A DNA stretch of 5,526 bases from Alphaproteobacteria bacterium. Its GTDB lineage: Bacteria; Pseudomonadota; Alphaproteobacteria; RF32; CAG-239. The stretch covers positions 1-5,526 of the forward strand of contig JAFUXW010000054.1 of the NCBI GenBank assembly GCA_017477035.1, written 5' to 3'. Positions 1-5,526 of the stretch are shown one piece after another (the stretch's first letter is position 1; each line of letters opens with the position of its first letter). A program made the position numbers and the translations under genes. Below the pieces are notes generated by a model. That model made no database searches. It was not told the DNA's origin and saw only the letters and a program-made list of their open reading frames with translations.

Positions 1-53
1 ATGCTATGAAAGCTAAGTTGGAAGAGGCTGGAGCAAAAGTTGAATTAAAGTAA
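1..53 (+). CDS. rplL: Ribosomal protein L7/L12, C-terminal end (partial)
   Basis: An open frame enters from the left edge and ends at TAA (51-53). The 16 complete codons give AMKAKLEEAGAKVELK. This matches the last helix and strand of bacterial L7/L12, whose C-terminus typically reads (K/E)xxLEEAGAKVELK. L7/L12 is the multi-copy stalk protein of the 50S subunit that recruits elongation and initiation factor GTPases. Only the very end is visible, so the call rests on this short signature; the start and the rest of the gene lie outside the window. A strong terminator follows about 20 nt after the stop. The next gene, proS, is convergent, so rpoB does not directly follow as it does in most bacteria. 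Confidence 0.78.
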   Translation, partial: AMKAKLEEAGAKVELK

Positions 54-72
54 TTTAATTATACTTCTGATG

Positions 73-106
73 AAAAATCCCGCAATTTTTGTTGCGGGAT
101 TTTTTT
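73..106. terminator. Bidirectional intrinsic terminator between rplL and proS
   Basis: A perfect GC-containing stem, ATCCCGCAA (77-85) with TTGCGGGAT (92-100), encloses a 6-nt loop. It is extended by the A-run at 73-76 pairing with T 101-104. On the plus strand the stem is followed by six further T (101-106), which suits termination of rplL. On the minus strand it is followed by a run of five T (77-73 region), which suits termination of the pheS-pheT-proS transcript. Its place between converging genes fits a shared two-way terminator. Confidence 0.93.
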
Positions 107-128
107 CATACATAAAACTAATTAAAAC

Positions 129-186
129 TTGAGTATATTATAAATACCATTCATATTTTATATATGATTTATCATAATACGCTCAA
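129..186. repeat. Imperfect inverted repeat in AT-rich spacer downstream of proS
   Basis: The left arm TTGAGTATATTAT (129-141) is nearly the reverse complement of the right arm ATAATACGCTCAA (174-186). Eleven of 13 positions pair, and in minus-strand RNA one further position is a G-U wobble. The 32-nt interval contains a second small palindrome, TATGATTTATCATA (163-176), which overlaps the right arm, so the two folds exclude each other. It starts 5 nt after the proS stop and could form a 3'-UTR structure, but AT-rich DNA gives such matches by chance. There is no GC-rich core, so I do not call it a terminator. Confidence 0.3.
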
Positions 187-191
187 TCAAA

Positions 192-1709
192 TTAATAAGA
201 ACGTGCATAAATTGCATCTATGGTTGCATCTTTTCCTGTTAGCAGACATTTTCCGGCAGTTCCGCTCTGATCGAAAGGTAAGCAACGAATAGTTATTTTC
301 ATCGATTTTAAAATTTCTTCGGTTTCAGGGTTTCCACACCATTTTCCTCTGACAAAAGCAACTTTACCCTTTTTATCATCTTCTATCCATTCATTGGAAT
401 TGGCAAAGTAAGCCGCAAATTGTTCTGGGGTGGTAATATCTGTTCTTATATTGTTTTCTAAACGTTTTTTTGCCTTTTCAAACATTTCTTTTTGCAAAAA
501 TTCCAAACGTTCAGAGATTTGTGCGGTAAATTCATTGCATTTCATAAGTTTTTTGCCTTCAGGCATACCAAAGAAAATACGCTCTTTAACCATTAATCCA
601 TCAGAATCTACATCGCGCGCCCCAATTTCGCATACCATAGGAGCACCTTTTCTAATCCATTCCCAAACTTTATCAACACTCGGTTTGTCGCGACCGTCAA
701 CTTTAACGCGGATTTTTTCGCCGAAAGCAGTTTTACCTTTTAATTCGTTTTGTAATTTAGCGATATATTCCATAATCTTTTCGCGGTCATCTGCTTTTTT
801 AATAAGCGGTATAAAGATTATTTGGTATGGAGCAATATGCGGCGGAACTATCATTCCGTTGTCATCTGCGTGAGACATAATCACTCCGCCGATTAAACGT
901 GTGGAAACACCCCATGATGTAGTATAAGCATATTCAAGCTCATTGTTGGTATTGACGAATTTTATATCGGCTGACTTGGCAAAGTTTTGCCCCAAAAAGT
1001 GTGAAGTTCCTGCTTGTAAAGCTTTTCCGTCTTGCATCATCGCTTCTATACAATAAGTATCGATTGCGCCCGGAAACTTTTCATGCTCCGGTTTACGCCC
1101 TTGTAATACAGGCATTGCTAAAGCATTTTCCGAAACATTTTTATAAACTTCCAACATTCGTTTTGTTTCTTCTTCCGCTTCGAGAGAATTAGAATGGACG
1201 GTATGACCCTCCTGCCACAAAAATTCACGTGTGCGTAAGAATAGGCGAGGGCGCATTTCCCAACGTACCACATTAGCCCATTGATTAAGCAAAATAGGCA
1301 AATCACGATACGATTTTACCCATTTGGCGAATGAATCTGCAATAATCGTTTCACTGGTCGGACGTACGATGAGCGGTTCATCCAATGGAGATGACGGCTT
1401 TAGTTTACCATCTTCATTAATCAAACGAGAATGAGTAACTACTGCCATTTCTTTGGCGAACCCTTCAACGTGATCAGCTTCTTTTTGAAAGAATGATAAC
1501 GGAATAAACATTGGAAAATAATAGTTTTCGTGTCCGGTTTCCTTTATCTGTTCATCTAAAATATGCTGCACTCGTTCCCAAATTCCATATCCCCAAGCTT
1601 TAATAACCATACATCCGGGAGATACTGAATTTTCAGCCATATCTGCTTCGGATACCACATCTTGATACCAAGCCGGATAATTTTGTTTGCGGGTTGTTTT
1701 CATAACCAT
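192..1709 (-). CDS. proS: Prolyl-tRNA synthetase, archaeal/eukaryote-like class (ProS type 3)
   Basis: This cytoplasmic class II synthetase joins L-proline to tRNA-Pro using ATP. At 505 aa it matches the archaeal-like ProRS class; it lacks the large editing insertion of the E. coli type (about 570 aa) and is longer than the compact form of about 440 aa common in alphaproteobacteria. Visible landmarks are GHENYYFPMFIP (59-70) at motif 1, the proline-site RPTSET (116-121), motif 2 with RWE and LRTREFLWQEGH (149-169), and motif 3 around RLIGGVIMSHADDNG (271-285). An anticodon-binding domain (about 295-400) and the class-specific C-terminal domain ending in Tyr505 follow. In that last domain, two of the four zinc-ligand positions known from Thermus ProRS are Thr (T463, T491), with C458 and C488 kept, so zinc binding is doubtful. 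The start is the ATG at 1709: AGGAG lies 7 nt upstream, whereas a second in-frame ATG two codons later would be 13 nt away. It lies 10 nt after pheT and is probably cotranscribed with it. Confidence 0.97.
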   Translation of the reverse strand: MVMKTTRKQNYPAWYQDVVSEADMAENSVSPGCMVIKAWGYGIWERVQHILDEQIKETGHENYYFPMFIPLSFFQKEADHVEGFAKEMAVVTHSRLINEDGKLKPSSPLDEPLIVRPTSETIIADSFAKWVKSYRDLPILLNQWANVVRWEMRPRLFLRTREFLWQEGHTVHSNSLEAEEETKRMLEVYKNVSENALAMPVLQGRKPEHEKFPGAIDTYCIEAMMQDGKALQAGTSHFLGQNFAKSADIKFVNTNNELEYAYTTSWGVSTRLIGGVIMSHADDNGMIVPPHIAPYQIIFIPLIKKADDREKIMEYIAKLQNELKGKTAFGEKIRVKVDGRDKPSVDKVWEWIRKGAPMVCEIGARDVDSDGLMVKERIFFGMPEGKKLMKCNEFTAQISERLEFLQKEMFEKAKKRLENNIRTDITTPEQFAAYFANSNEWIEDDKKGKVAFVRGKWCGNPETEEILKSMKITIRCLPFDQSGTAGKCLLTGKDATIDAIYARSY

Positions 1710-1716
1710 CTTGTTA

Positions 1717-1721
1717 CTCCT
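1717..1721 (-). promoter_or_regulatory. Shine-Dalgarno site of proS
   Basis: AGGAG on the minus strand lies 7 nt before the proS ATG and shares bases with the pheT stop codon TAG (1722-1720). The arrangement favours translational coupling of proS to pheT and decides between the two nearby ATG codons in favour of the first. Confidence 0.8.
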
Positions 1722-4104
1722 ATCTTAATTCACCGCCGGTTTTTTTACCGACTTCAACAATAACTTTATTCATCATATTTTCAATATCTTTATCGGTAAA
1801 AGTCTGCTCAATCGGCTGAAATGTTAAACTGATTGCGACAGATTTTTTGCCTTGAGGTAAATTATCACCTTCGTAAATATCAAAGATTCTTATATCACTA
1901 ATATGACTGCGATCGGCATTTTTAGCAGCAGCAATAATAGATGCTGCCGTAACACCTTTGTTAACCACAAAGGCTAAATCTTTATCAACCGGTTGAAAAG
2001 CTGAAAGCTCGAGTTTTTTACGAGTTTTACTACCTGATTGCCGAGGAAGCGGAATGTTATTTATATTTACTTCAAACGCAACAACGCGCGTTTTAATATC
2101 CAAAGCTTTCAATATACTCGGGTGGATTTCGCCAAAATATGCCAGTACATTTTTCCCTAAGCGAATGGAACCGGAACGTCCAGGATGATAGTAATTAGGA
2201 GCATCTGTTGTAATTTGCGGATTTTCATAAGGGCCTTTTGCCGCAGCAATAACAGCCAAAGCATCTGCTTTGGCATCGAATACATCATAATTACGGGAAG
2301 ATGCTGTCCATTCTTTTTTAGAAGTTTGCCCTGCACGCACACCGCTGGCAGCAATGTGTTGTTCTTCTGGATTACGTCCGGTAAATTCAGGACCGACTTC
2401 AAAAAGAGAAATGTTGGCATAACCTCGTGCCATATTATTTTTGACTGCAAGTAAAAGATTAGGCAATATCGACGGACGCATTTCATTAAGCTCTTTTGCA
2501 ATAGGGTTTTGCAATAAAATTGCTTCATTGCCTTTGCGGAAAAGTTTAGCAATTTCACTGTCGGTGAAACTCCATGTTACTGTTTCATACATATTTCTTG
2601 ATGCCAATTCATGTTTGATGGTGGCAACATTATGTTGAAACGGAGTTAAAATCTGCTTCGGAAATGCAGCACACGGAGGCAGAATATCAGGAACTTTATC
2701 AATTCCAATCATTCTGACAACTTCTTCAACCAGATCGTGTTCTCCTTCAATATCTCCACGCCAACTTGGTGATACGGCTTTTATTTTATCATTTTCCAAC
2801 GAAACTTCAAATCCGAGATTTTGTAAAATTTCCATAGATTTTTCGGTACTTACCGGCATTCCTATAAGAGTTTCCAAGCGTTCAGGACGAAGATAAGCAA
2901 TTTGTGGTTTAATATCTTCCGAACCGACGATAGTCAAGTCAGAAGCTTCTCCTCCGCAAATGTTTAGAATAAGCGCAGTAGCATAATCAGAACCACATAC
3001 ATTTGATTTGGGATCAACCCAACGCTCATAACGATAACGGGAATCCGAATCAATTTGCAGGTGACGACCGGTTTTAGCTATACATTCCGGTTTGAATAAA
3101 GCGCATTCCAATAACACATTTACAGTGTCATTACTGCATCCTTTTTCCAATCCTCCCATAATACCTCCTAAGCACTGCACGCCTTCATCATCACAAATTC
3201 CTAATGCGTAGTCAGGTAAATTATATTCTTTCTCATTCAGAGCAACGAATTTTTCTCCGGATTTAGCCAAACGAACAACAATATCTCCTTTTAATTTGTC
3301 GGCATCGAAAACATGTAGAGGGCGAGCTAAATCAAAGTTAATGTAGTTGGTAATATCAACCAACGGAGAGATTGAATGCAAACCGATTGCATTTAAGCGC
3401 TCCTTCATCCATTTAGGAGTTTCAGCCTTATTGTTTACACCTTTGATATAGCGGGCGGTATATACGGGGCATTCTTCATGAGCATCTACACGGACTTTAA
3501 TCGGGTTAGCAAATTTAGCATCAGTTTTAGAAATATTCAGAGGTTTTAATTTTCCCAATCCGGCGGCAGCTAGATCACGAGCAATACCGCGAACCCCTAA
3601 GCACTCTGCACGGTTTGGAGTTACTGATACTTCTATTACAGGATCAATGTTTAATACTTTTTCGGCAGAAATTCCGAGAACTGTACTATCCGGCAGTTCT
3701 ATTATGCCGTTATGATCCTGTCCGATACCTAATTCATCTTCGGCACACATCATACCGCAGCTTTCAATTCCGCGTATTTTGGCACGAGTGAGTTTCTCAT
3801 TATATAAAGGAATAAGAGTTCCTTCCGGAGCAAAAATTCCAATCAAACCTACTTTAACATTAGGAGCTCCGCAAACAACTTGATATTTTTGTGAACCATC
3901 ATTAACGGTTAATAAATGTAAGTGATCAGAATCCGGATGCTTTTCCACGCTATCTATGCGTGCTGTTATAAAACCATTTAATTTTGACGCCGGATGACAA
4001 ACTTCTTCAACTTCCAAACCTATATCGGTAAGTGTATCAGTTATTTCCTCAAGGGAAGCTGATGTTTCTAAATGCTCTTTAAGCCAAGATAATGTAAATT
4101 TCAT
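1720..4104 (-). CDS. pheT: Phenylalanyl-tRNA synthetase beta subunit
   Basis: This is the beta chain of the cytoplasmic alpha2beta2 PheRS. It binds tRNA-Phe and clears mischarged Tyr-tRNA-Phe, while PheS does the charging. At 794 aa it is full length (E. coli 795). Domains in order are an N-terminal segment (MKFTLSWLKEHL), an EMAP-like OB-fold tRNA-binding domain (about 39-150), the B3/B4 editing domain (about 205-385), B5 (about 400-470), the catalytic-like core (about 485-680), and a C-terminal FDX-ACB anticodon-binding domain (about 698-794, SAFQPVDKDLAFVV). Editing-site residues corresponding to E. coli H265, E334 and G318 are kept (H264, E333, G317). The position of R244 is H243, that of A356 is S354, and the usual ERGVDP motif reads ERWVDP (W361). 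ATG overlaps the pheS stop as ATGA, behind a strong GGAGGA site. The ends and frame are intact. Confidence 0.98.
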   Translation of the reverse strand: MKFTLSWLKEHLETSASLEEITDTLTDIGLEVEEVCHPASKLNGFITARIDSVEKHPDSDHLHLLTVNDGSQKYQVVCGAPNVKVGLIGIFAPEGTLIPLYNEKLTRAKIRGIESCGMMCAEDELGIGQDHNGIIELPDSTVLGISAEKVLNIDPVIEVSVTPNRAECLGVRGIARDLAAAGLGKLKPLNISKTDAKFANPIKVRVDAHEECPVYTARYIKGVNNKAETPKWMKERLNAIGLHSISPLVDITNYINFDLARPLHVFDADKLKGDIVVRLAKSGEKFVALNEKEYNLPDYALGICDDEGVQCLGGIMGGLEKGCSNDTVNVLLECALFKPECIAKTGRHLQIDSDSRYRYERWVDPKSNVCGSDYATALILNICGGEASDLTIVGSEDIKPQIAYLRPERLETLIGMPVSTEKSMEILQNLGFEVSLENDKIKAVSPSWRGDIEGEHDLVEEVVRMIGIDKVPDILPPCAAFPKQILTPFQHNVATIKHELASRNMYETVTWSFTDSEIAKLFRKGNEAILLQNPIAKELNEMRPSILPNLLLAVKNNMARGYANISLFEVGPEFTGRNPEEQHIAASGVRAGQTSKKEWTASSRNYDVFDAKADALAVIAAAKGPYENPQITTDAPNYYHPGRSGSIRLGKNVLAYFGEIHPSILKALDIKTRVVAFEVNINNIPLPRQSGSKTRKKLELSAFQPVDKDLAFVVNKGVTAASIIAAAKNADRSHISDIRIFDIYEGDNLPQGKKSVAISLTFQPIEQTFTDKDIENMMNKVIVEVGKKTGGELR

Positions 4105-5210
4105 CGTGCAAGTCCTCCATTATCGCTTAATCCTCCGGTCATCGAAGATATATCAAGCGGAGTAAAACCATAGTGTTTAAGCCAACGAATATCAGATTCG
4201 AAAAATAATCTTAAGTCCGGAATACCATATTTAAGCATGGCTAAGCGGTCAAGTCCCATACCGAAGGCAAAACCTTGGTATTCATCAGGGTTAATTCCTC
4301 CGGCTTTTAAAACATTCGGATGAACCATTCCGCAACCCAGAACTTCAAGCCAATCAGTGCCAGCGCCTATTTTAAGCTCATTTTTTGTTCTTAAACAACC
4401 TATATCCAACTCTGCTGACGGTTCAGTAAATGGAAAATATGAAGGTCTATAACGCATCGGCAAATCATCAAGTTCAAAAAACGCCTTCATAAAGTTATTT
4501 AAGCACCCTTTTAAATGAGCCATTGTAATGTTTTTATCAATAATTAACCCTTCAACCTGATGAAACATCGGAGTATGTGTCGCATCGTAATCGGAACGAT
4601 AGGTACGCCCCAGTGCGATAATTCTGATGGGTGGTTGCTGTTTTTCCATCGTGCGAATTTGCATTCCTGAAGTTTGTGTTCGAACAACATAAGCGCTATC
4701 CATATCAAAAGGTTTCTCGGGATTATTATTAATATAAAATGTATCCTGCATTTGGCGGGCAGGGTGATTATTAGGCATATTTAAGGCATTAAAATTATGA
4801 AATTGGTCTTCAATATCAGGGCCTTCAACAACATCAAATCCCATCTCGCCGAAAATAGCTGTAACTTCCTCATAAATTTTGGAGATCGGATGAATTCTAC
4901 CTTGTGTCTCCGGACGAATAGGTAATGTCACATCTATAGTTTCTTTAGCTAGTTTTTCGTTGAGAGTTTTTTCTTCTAAAATTTTCTTTTGCTCTTCTAA
5001 TGCGTGTTCTATATCGTTTTTAACAACGTTAAGTCCCTTGCCGGCAGCGATTTTTTCTTCTAACGGCAGCGAACCCAATCCTTTCATCATTTCGGTTAAT
5101 TGACCTTTTTTGCCAAGAATTGATATCCTGACTTCATCTAAATTCTTCAAATCAGCAGAGGCTTGAATTTTTTTCAATACCTCATTTTTAAAATTTTCTA
5201 AATTTTCCAT
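4101..5210 (-). CDS. pheS: Phenylalanyl-tRNA synthetase alpha subunit
   Basis: This is the catalytic chain of PheRS, which activates phenylalanine with ATP and charges tRNA-Phe together with PheT. Visible parts are an N-terminal coiled-coil arm (about 1-90, with LGKKGQLT at 32-39), motif 1 (about 107-150), motif 2 (GRTYRSDYDATHTPMFHQVE, 201-220), the substrate-site segment FTEPSAELDI (261-270), WLEVLGCGMVHPNVL (287-301) and motif 3 (GFAFGMGLDRL, 313-323). The usual RTHTS motif reads RTQTS (177-181). I chose ATG 5210 (369 aa). From there the distance to LGKKG matches E. coli PheS, and AAAGG lies 11 nt upstream. A TTG nine codons earlier (5237) would add residues, lacks a ribosome binding site and abuts the hairpin. 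The protein exceeds the 327 aa of E. coli PheS mainly through a C-terminal tail (about 350-369, TPLDISSMTGGLSDNGGLAR) of a kind seen in alphaproteobacteria. The stop overlaps pheT. Confidence 0.97.
   Translation of the reverse strand: MENLENFKNEVLKKIQASADLKNLDEVRISILGKKGQLTEMMKGLGSLPLEEKIAAGKGLNVVKNDIEHALEEQKKILEEKTLNEKLAKETIDVTLPIRPETQGRIHPISKIYEEVTAIFGEMGFDVVEGPDIEDQFHNFNALNMPNNHPARQMQDTFYINNNPEKPFDMDSAYVVRTQTSGMQIRTMEKQQPPIRIIALGRTYRSDYDATHTPMFHQVEGLIIDKNITMAHLKGCLNNFMKAFFELDDLPMRYRPSYFPFTEPSAELDIGCLRTKNELKIGAGTDWLEVLGCGMVHPNVLKAGGINPDEYQGFAFGMGLDRLAMLKYGIPDLRLFFESDIRWLKHYGFTPLDISSMTGGLSDNGGLAR
4113..4118 (-). promoter_or_regulatory. Shine-Dalgarno site of pheT inside the end of pheS
   Basis: GGAGGA on the minus strand lies 8 nt before the pheT ATG, within the last codons of pheS. 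It is the strongest ribosome binding site in the window. With the ATGA overlap it points to coupled, near-equal synthesis of the two PheRS subunits. Confidence 0.85.
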
Positions 5211-5221
5211 AATTTCAGCAA

Positions 5222-5226
5222 CCTTT
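5222..5226 (-). promoter_or_regulatory. Probable Shine-Dalgarno site of pheS
   Basis: AAAGG on the minus strand lies 11 nt before the chosen ATG (5210). The spacing is slightly long, but this is the only purine-rich match nearby. It lies downstream of the alternative TTG at 5237 and so argues for the shorter protein. Confidence 0.5.
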
Positions 5227-5240
5227 GTTTGTATCAAATG

Positions 5241-5280
5241 AAAAAGAGTCAGCTAGGAACTGACCTTGCTAACTCTTTTT
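5241..5280 (-). terminator. Terminator-like hairpin between rplT and pheS (possible attenuator)
   Basis: On the minus strand AAAAAGAGT (5280-5272) pairs with ACTCTTTTT (5249-5241). The stem continues through a U-G wobble, AGC/GCT, an A-A mismatch and AGG/CCT to a 6-nt loop (5263-5258). The stem's 3' side ends in five T. It begins 24 nt after the rplT stop and ends 30 nt before the pheS ATG, so it probably ends most rpmI-rplT transcription. A shorter, mutually exclusive hairpin, GTCAG with CTGAC (5264-5260 with 5252-5248), is also possible. I see no Phe-rich leader peptide in the 24 nt before it and no clear promoter between it and pheS, so pheS may depend on read-through. Confidence 0.75.
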
Positions 5281-5304
5281 ACGAATTATTGTTTTGTATC
5301 TGTC

Positions 5305-5526
5305 TTATTTCTTAAGAGCCGCTTTGGCAGTTTCAACCAACTGAGCAAATGCTTCGGGCTGTTTCAAAGCGATATCAGCAAGAACCTTTCTATCCAGTTC
5401 AACACCGGCTTTGATAAGCCCGCTGATAAATCGAGAATAAGTCATATCGTGGATACGTGTGGCAGCGTTAATACGTTGAATCCACAAAGAACGAAAACTT
5501 CTTTTCTTTGCTTTTCTGTCGCGGTA
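5305..5526 (-). CDS. rplT: 50S ribosomal protein L20, C-terminal part (partial)
   Basis: The frame is open to the right edge, so the N-terminus lies outside the window. The visible 73 residues begin YRDRKAKKRSFRSLWIQRIN and continue with AATRIHDMTYSRFISGLIKA and a KAALKK end. They align with E. coli L20 from about Tyr46 to its end (118 aa), so the whole protein is probably of normal length. L20 binds 23S rRNA early in 50S assembly and in some bacteria represses its own operon. A TTG at 5487 could be mistaken for a start, but the frame and homology continue upstream of it. rplT upstream of pheST is a common bacterial order, with rpmI and often infC expected beyond the edge. Confidence 0.96.
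   Translation of the reverse strand, partial: YRDRKAKKRSFRSLWIQRINAATRIHDMTYSRFISGLIKAGVELDRKVLADIALKQPEAFAQLVETAKAALKK

Noticed and set aside
430..873. A 147-codon plus-strand open frame opposite proS
   Set aside because: It lies wholly antisense to well-conserved ProRS sequence, has no ribosome binding site or recognisable domain, and its Ser/Ile-rich composition is what the antisense of an AT-rich gene gives.
873..890. Asn at the position of the motif 3 Arg in ProRS (DDNG instead of DDRG) as a lost catalytic residue
   Set aside because: Related ProRS proteins of this class, including human, lack a strict Arg here, so it does not indicate an inactive enzyme.
2157..2558. A 133-codon minus-strand frame within pheT
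   Set aside because: It is an alternate frame of the conserved PheT core; its low-complexity translation resembles no family.
5211..5237. TTG at 5237 as the pheS start, adding nine residues
   Set aside because: No ribosome binding site precedes it, it abuts the hairpin T-run, and alignment of the LGKKG motif with E. coli PheS places the start at ATG 5210.
5305..5487. A short 60-residue gene starting at TTG 5487
   Set aside because: The frame and the L20 homology continue unbroken to the window edge, so the TTG is an internal Leu codon of rplT.

Overview
The window holds a short stretch of translation genes from an AT-rich bacterium. It is most likely an uncultured or host-associated alphaproteobacterium. 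The clearest hints are the extended PheS C-terminus (a tail of about 20 residues ending in a GGLS-type motif, absent from the shorter E. coli PheS), the wording of the PheT editing and FDX-ACB domains (RPLHVFDADKL, FQPVDKDLAFVV), and the rplT-pheS-pheT order. The genetic code looks standard: TGA serves as the pheS stop, and TGG encodes Trp.

Layout, left to right. Positions 1-53 carry the last codons of a plus-strand gene that reads as rplL (ribosomal protein L7/L12). A strong hairpin with T-runs on both strands (73-106) follows and can terminate transcription from either side. Positions 107-191 are AT-rich intergenic DNA with only an imperfect inverted repeat. All the rest is on the minus strand. 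In transcription order, from the right edge, it is: rplT (L20, entered part-way), a terminator-like hairpin, pheS, pheT (overlapping pheS by ATGA) and proS (10 nt after pheT). The shared hairpin at 73-106 then closes proS against the converging rplL.

Together the genes make the translation machinery: a large-subunit ribosomal protein, both subunits of phenylalanyl-tRNA synthetase, and prolyl-tRNA synthetase. The tight pheS-pheT-proS spacing indicates one cotranscribed unit. The hairpin between rplT and pheS could separate it from, or modulate its supply by, the upstream rplT transcript.

I see no mobile element, CRISPR array, defence gene or wholly new system. The points worth a second look lie inside the housekeeping genes. 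PheT has several non-consensus residues at its tRNA-editing site although the catalytic His and Glu remain. PheS has Gln in place of the usual active-site His. ProS is of the archaeal/eukaryote-like class rather than the form usual in alphaproteobacteria, and it sits in the pheST operon. rplL is not followed by rpoB.
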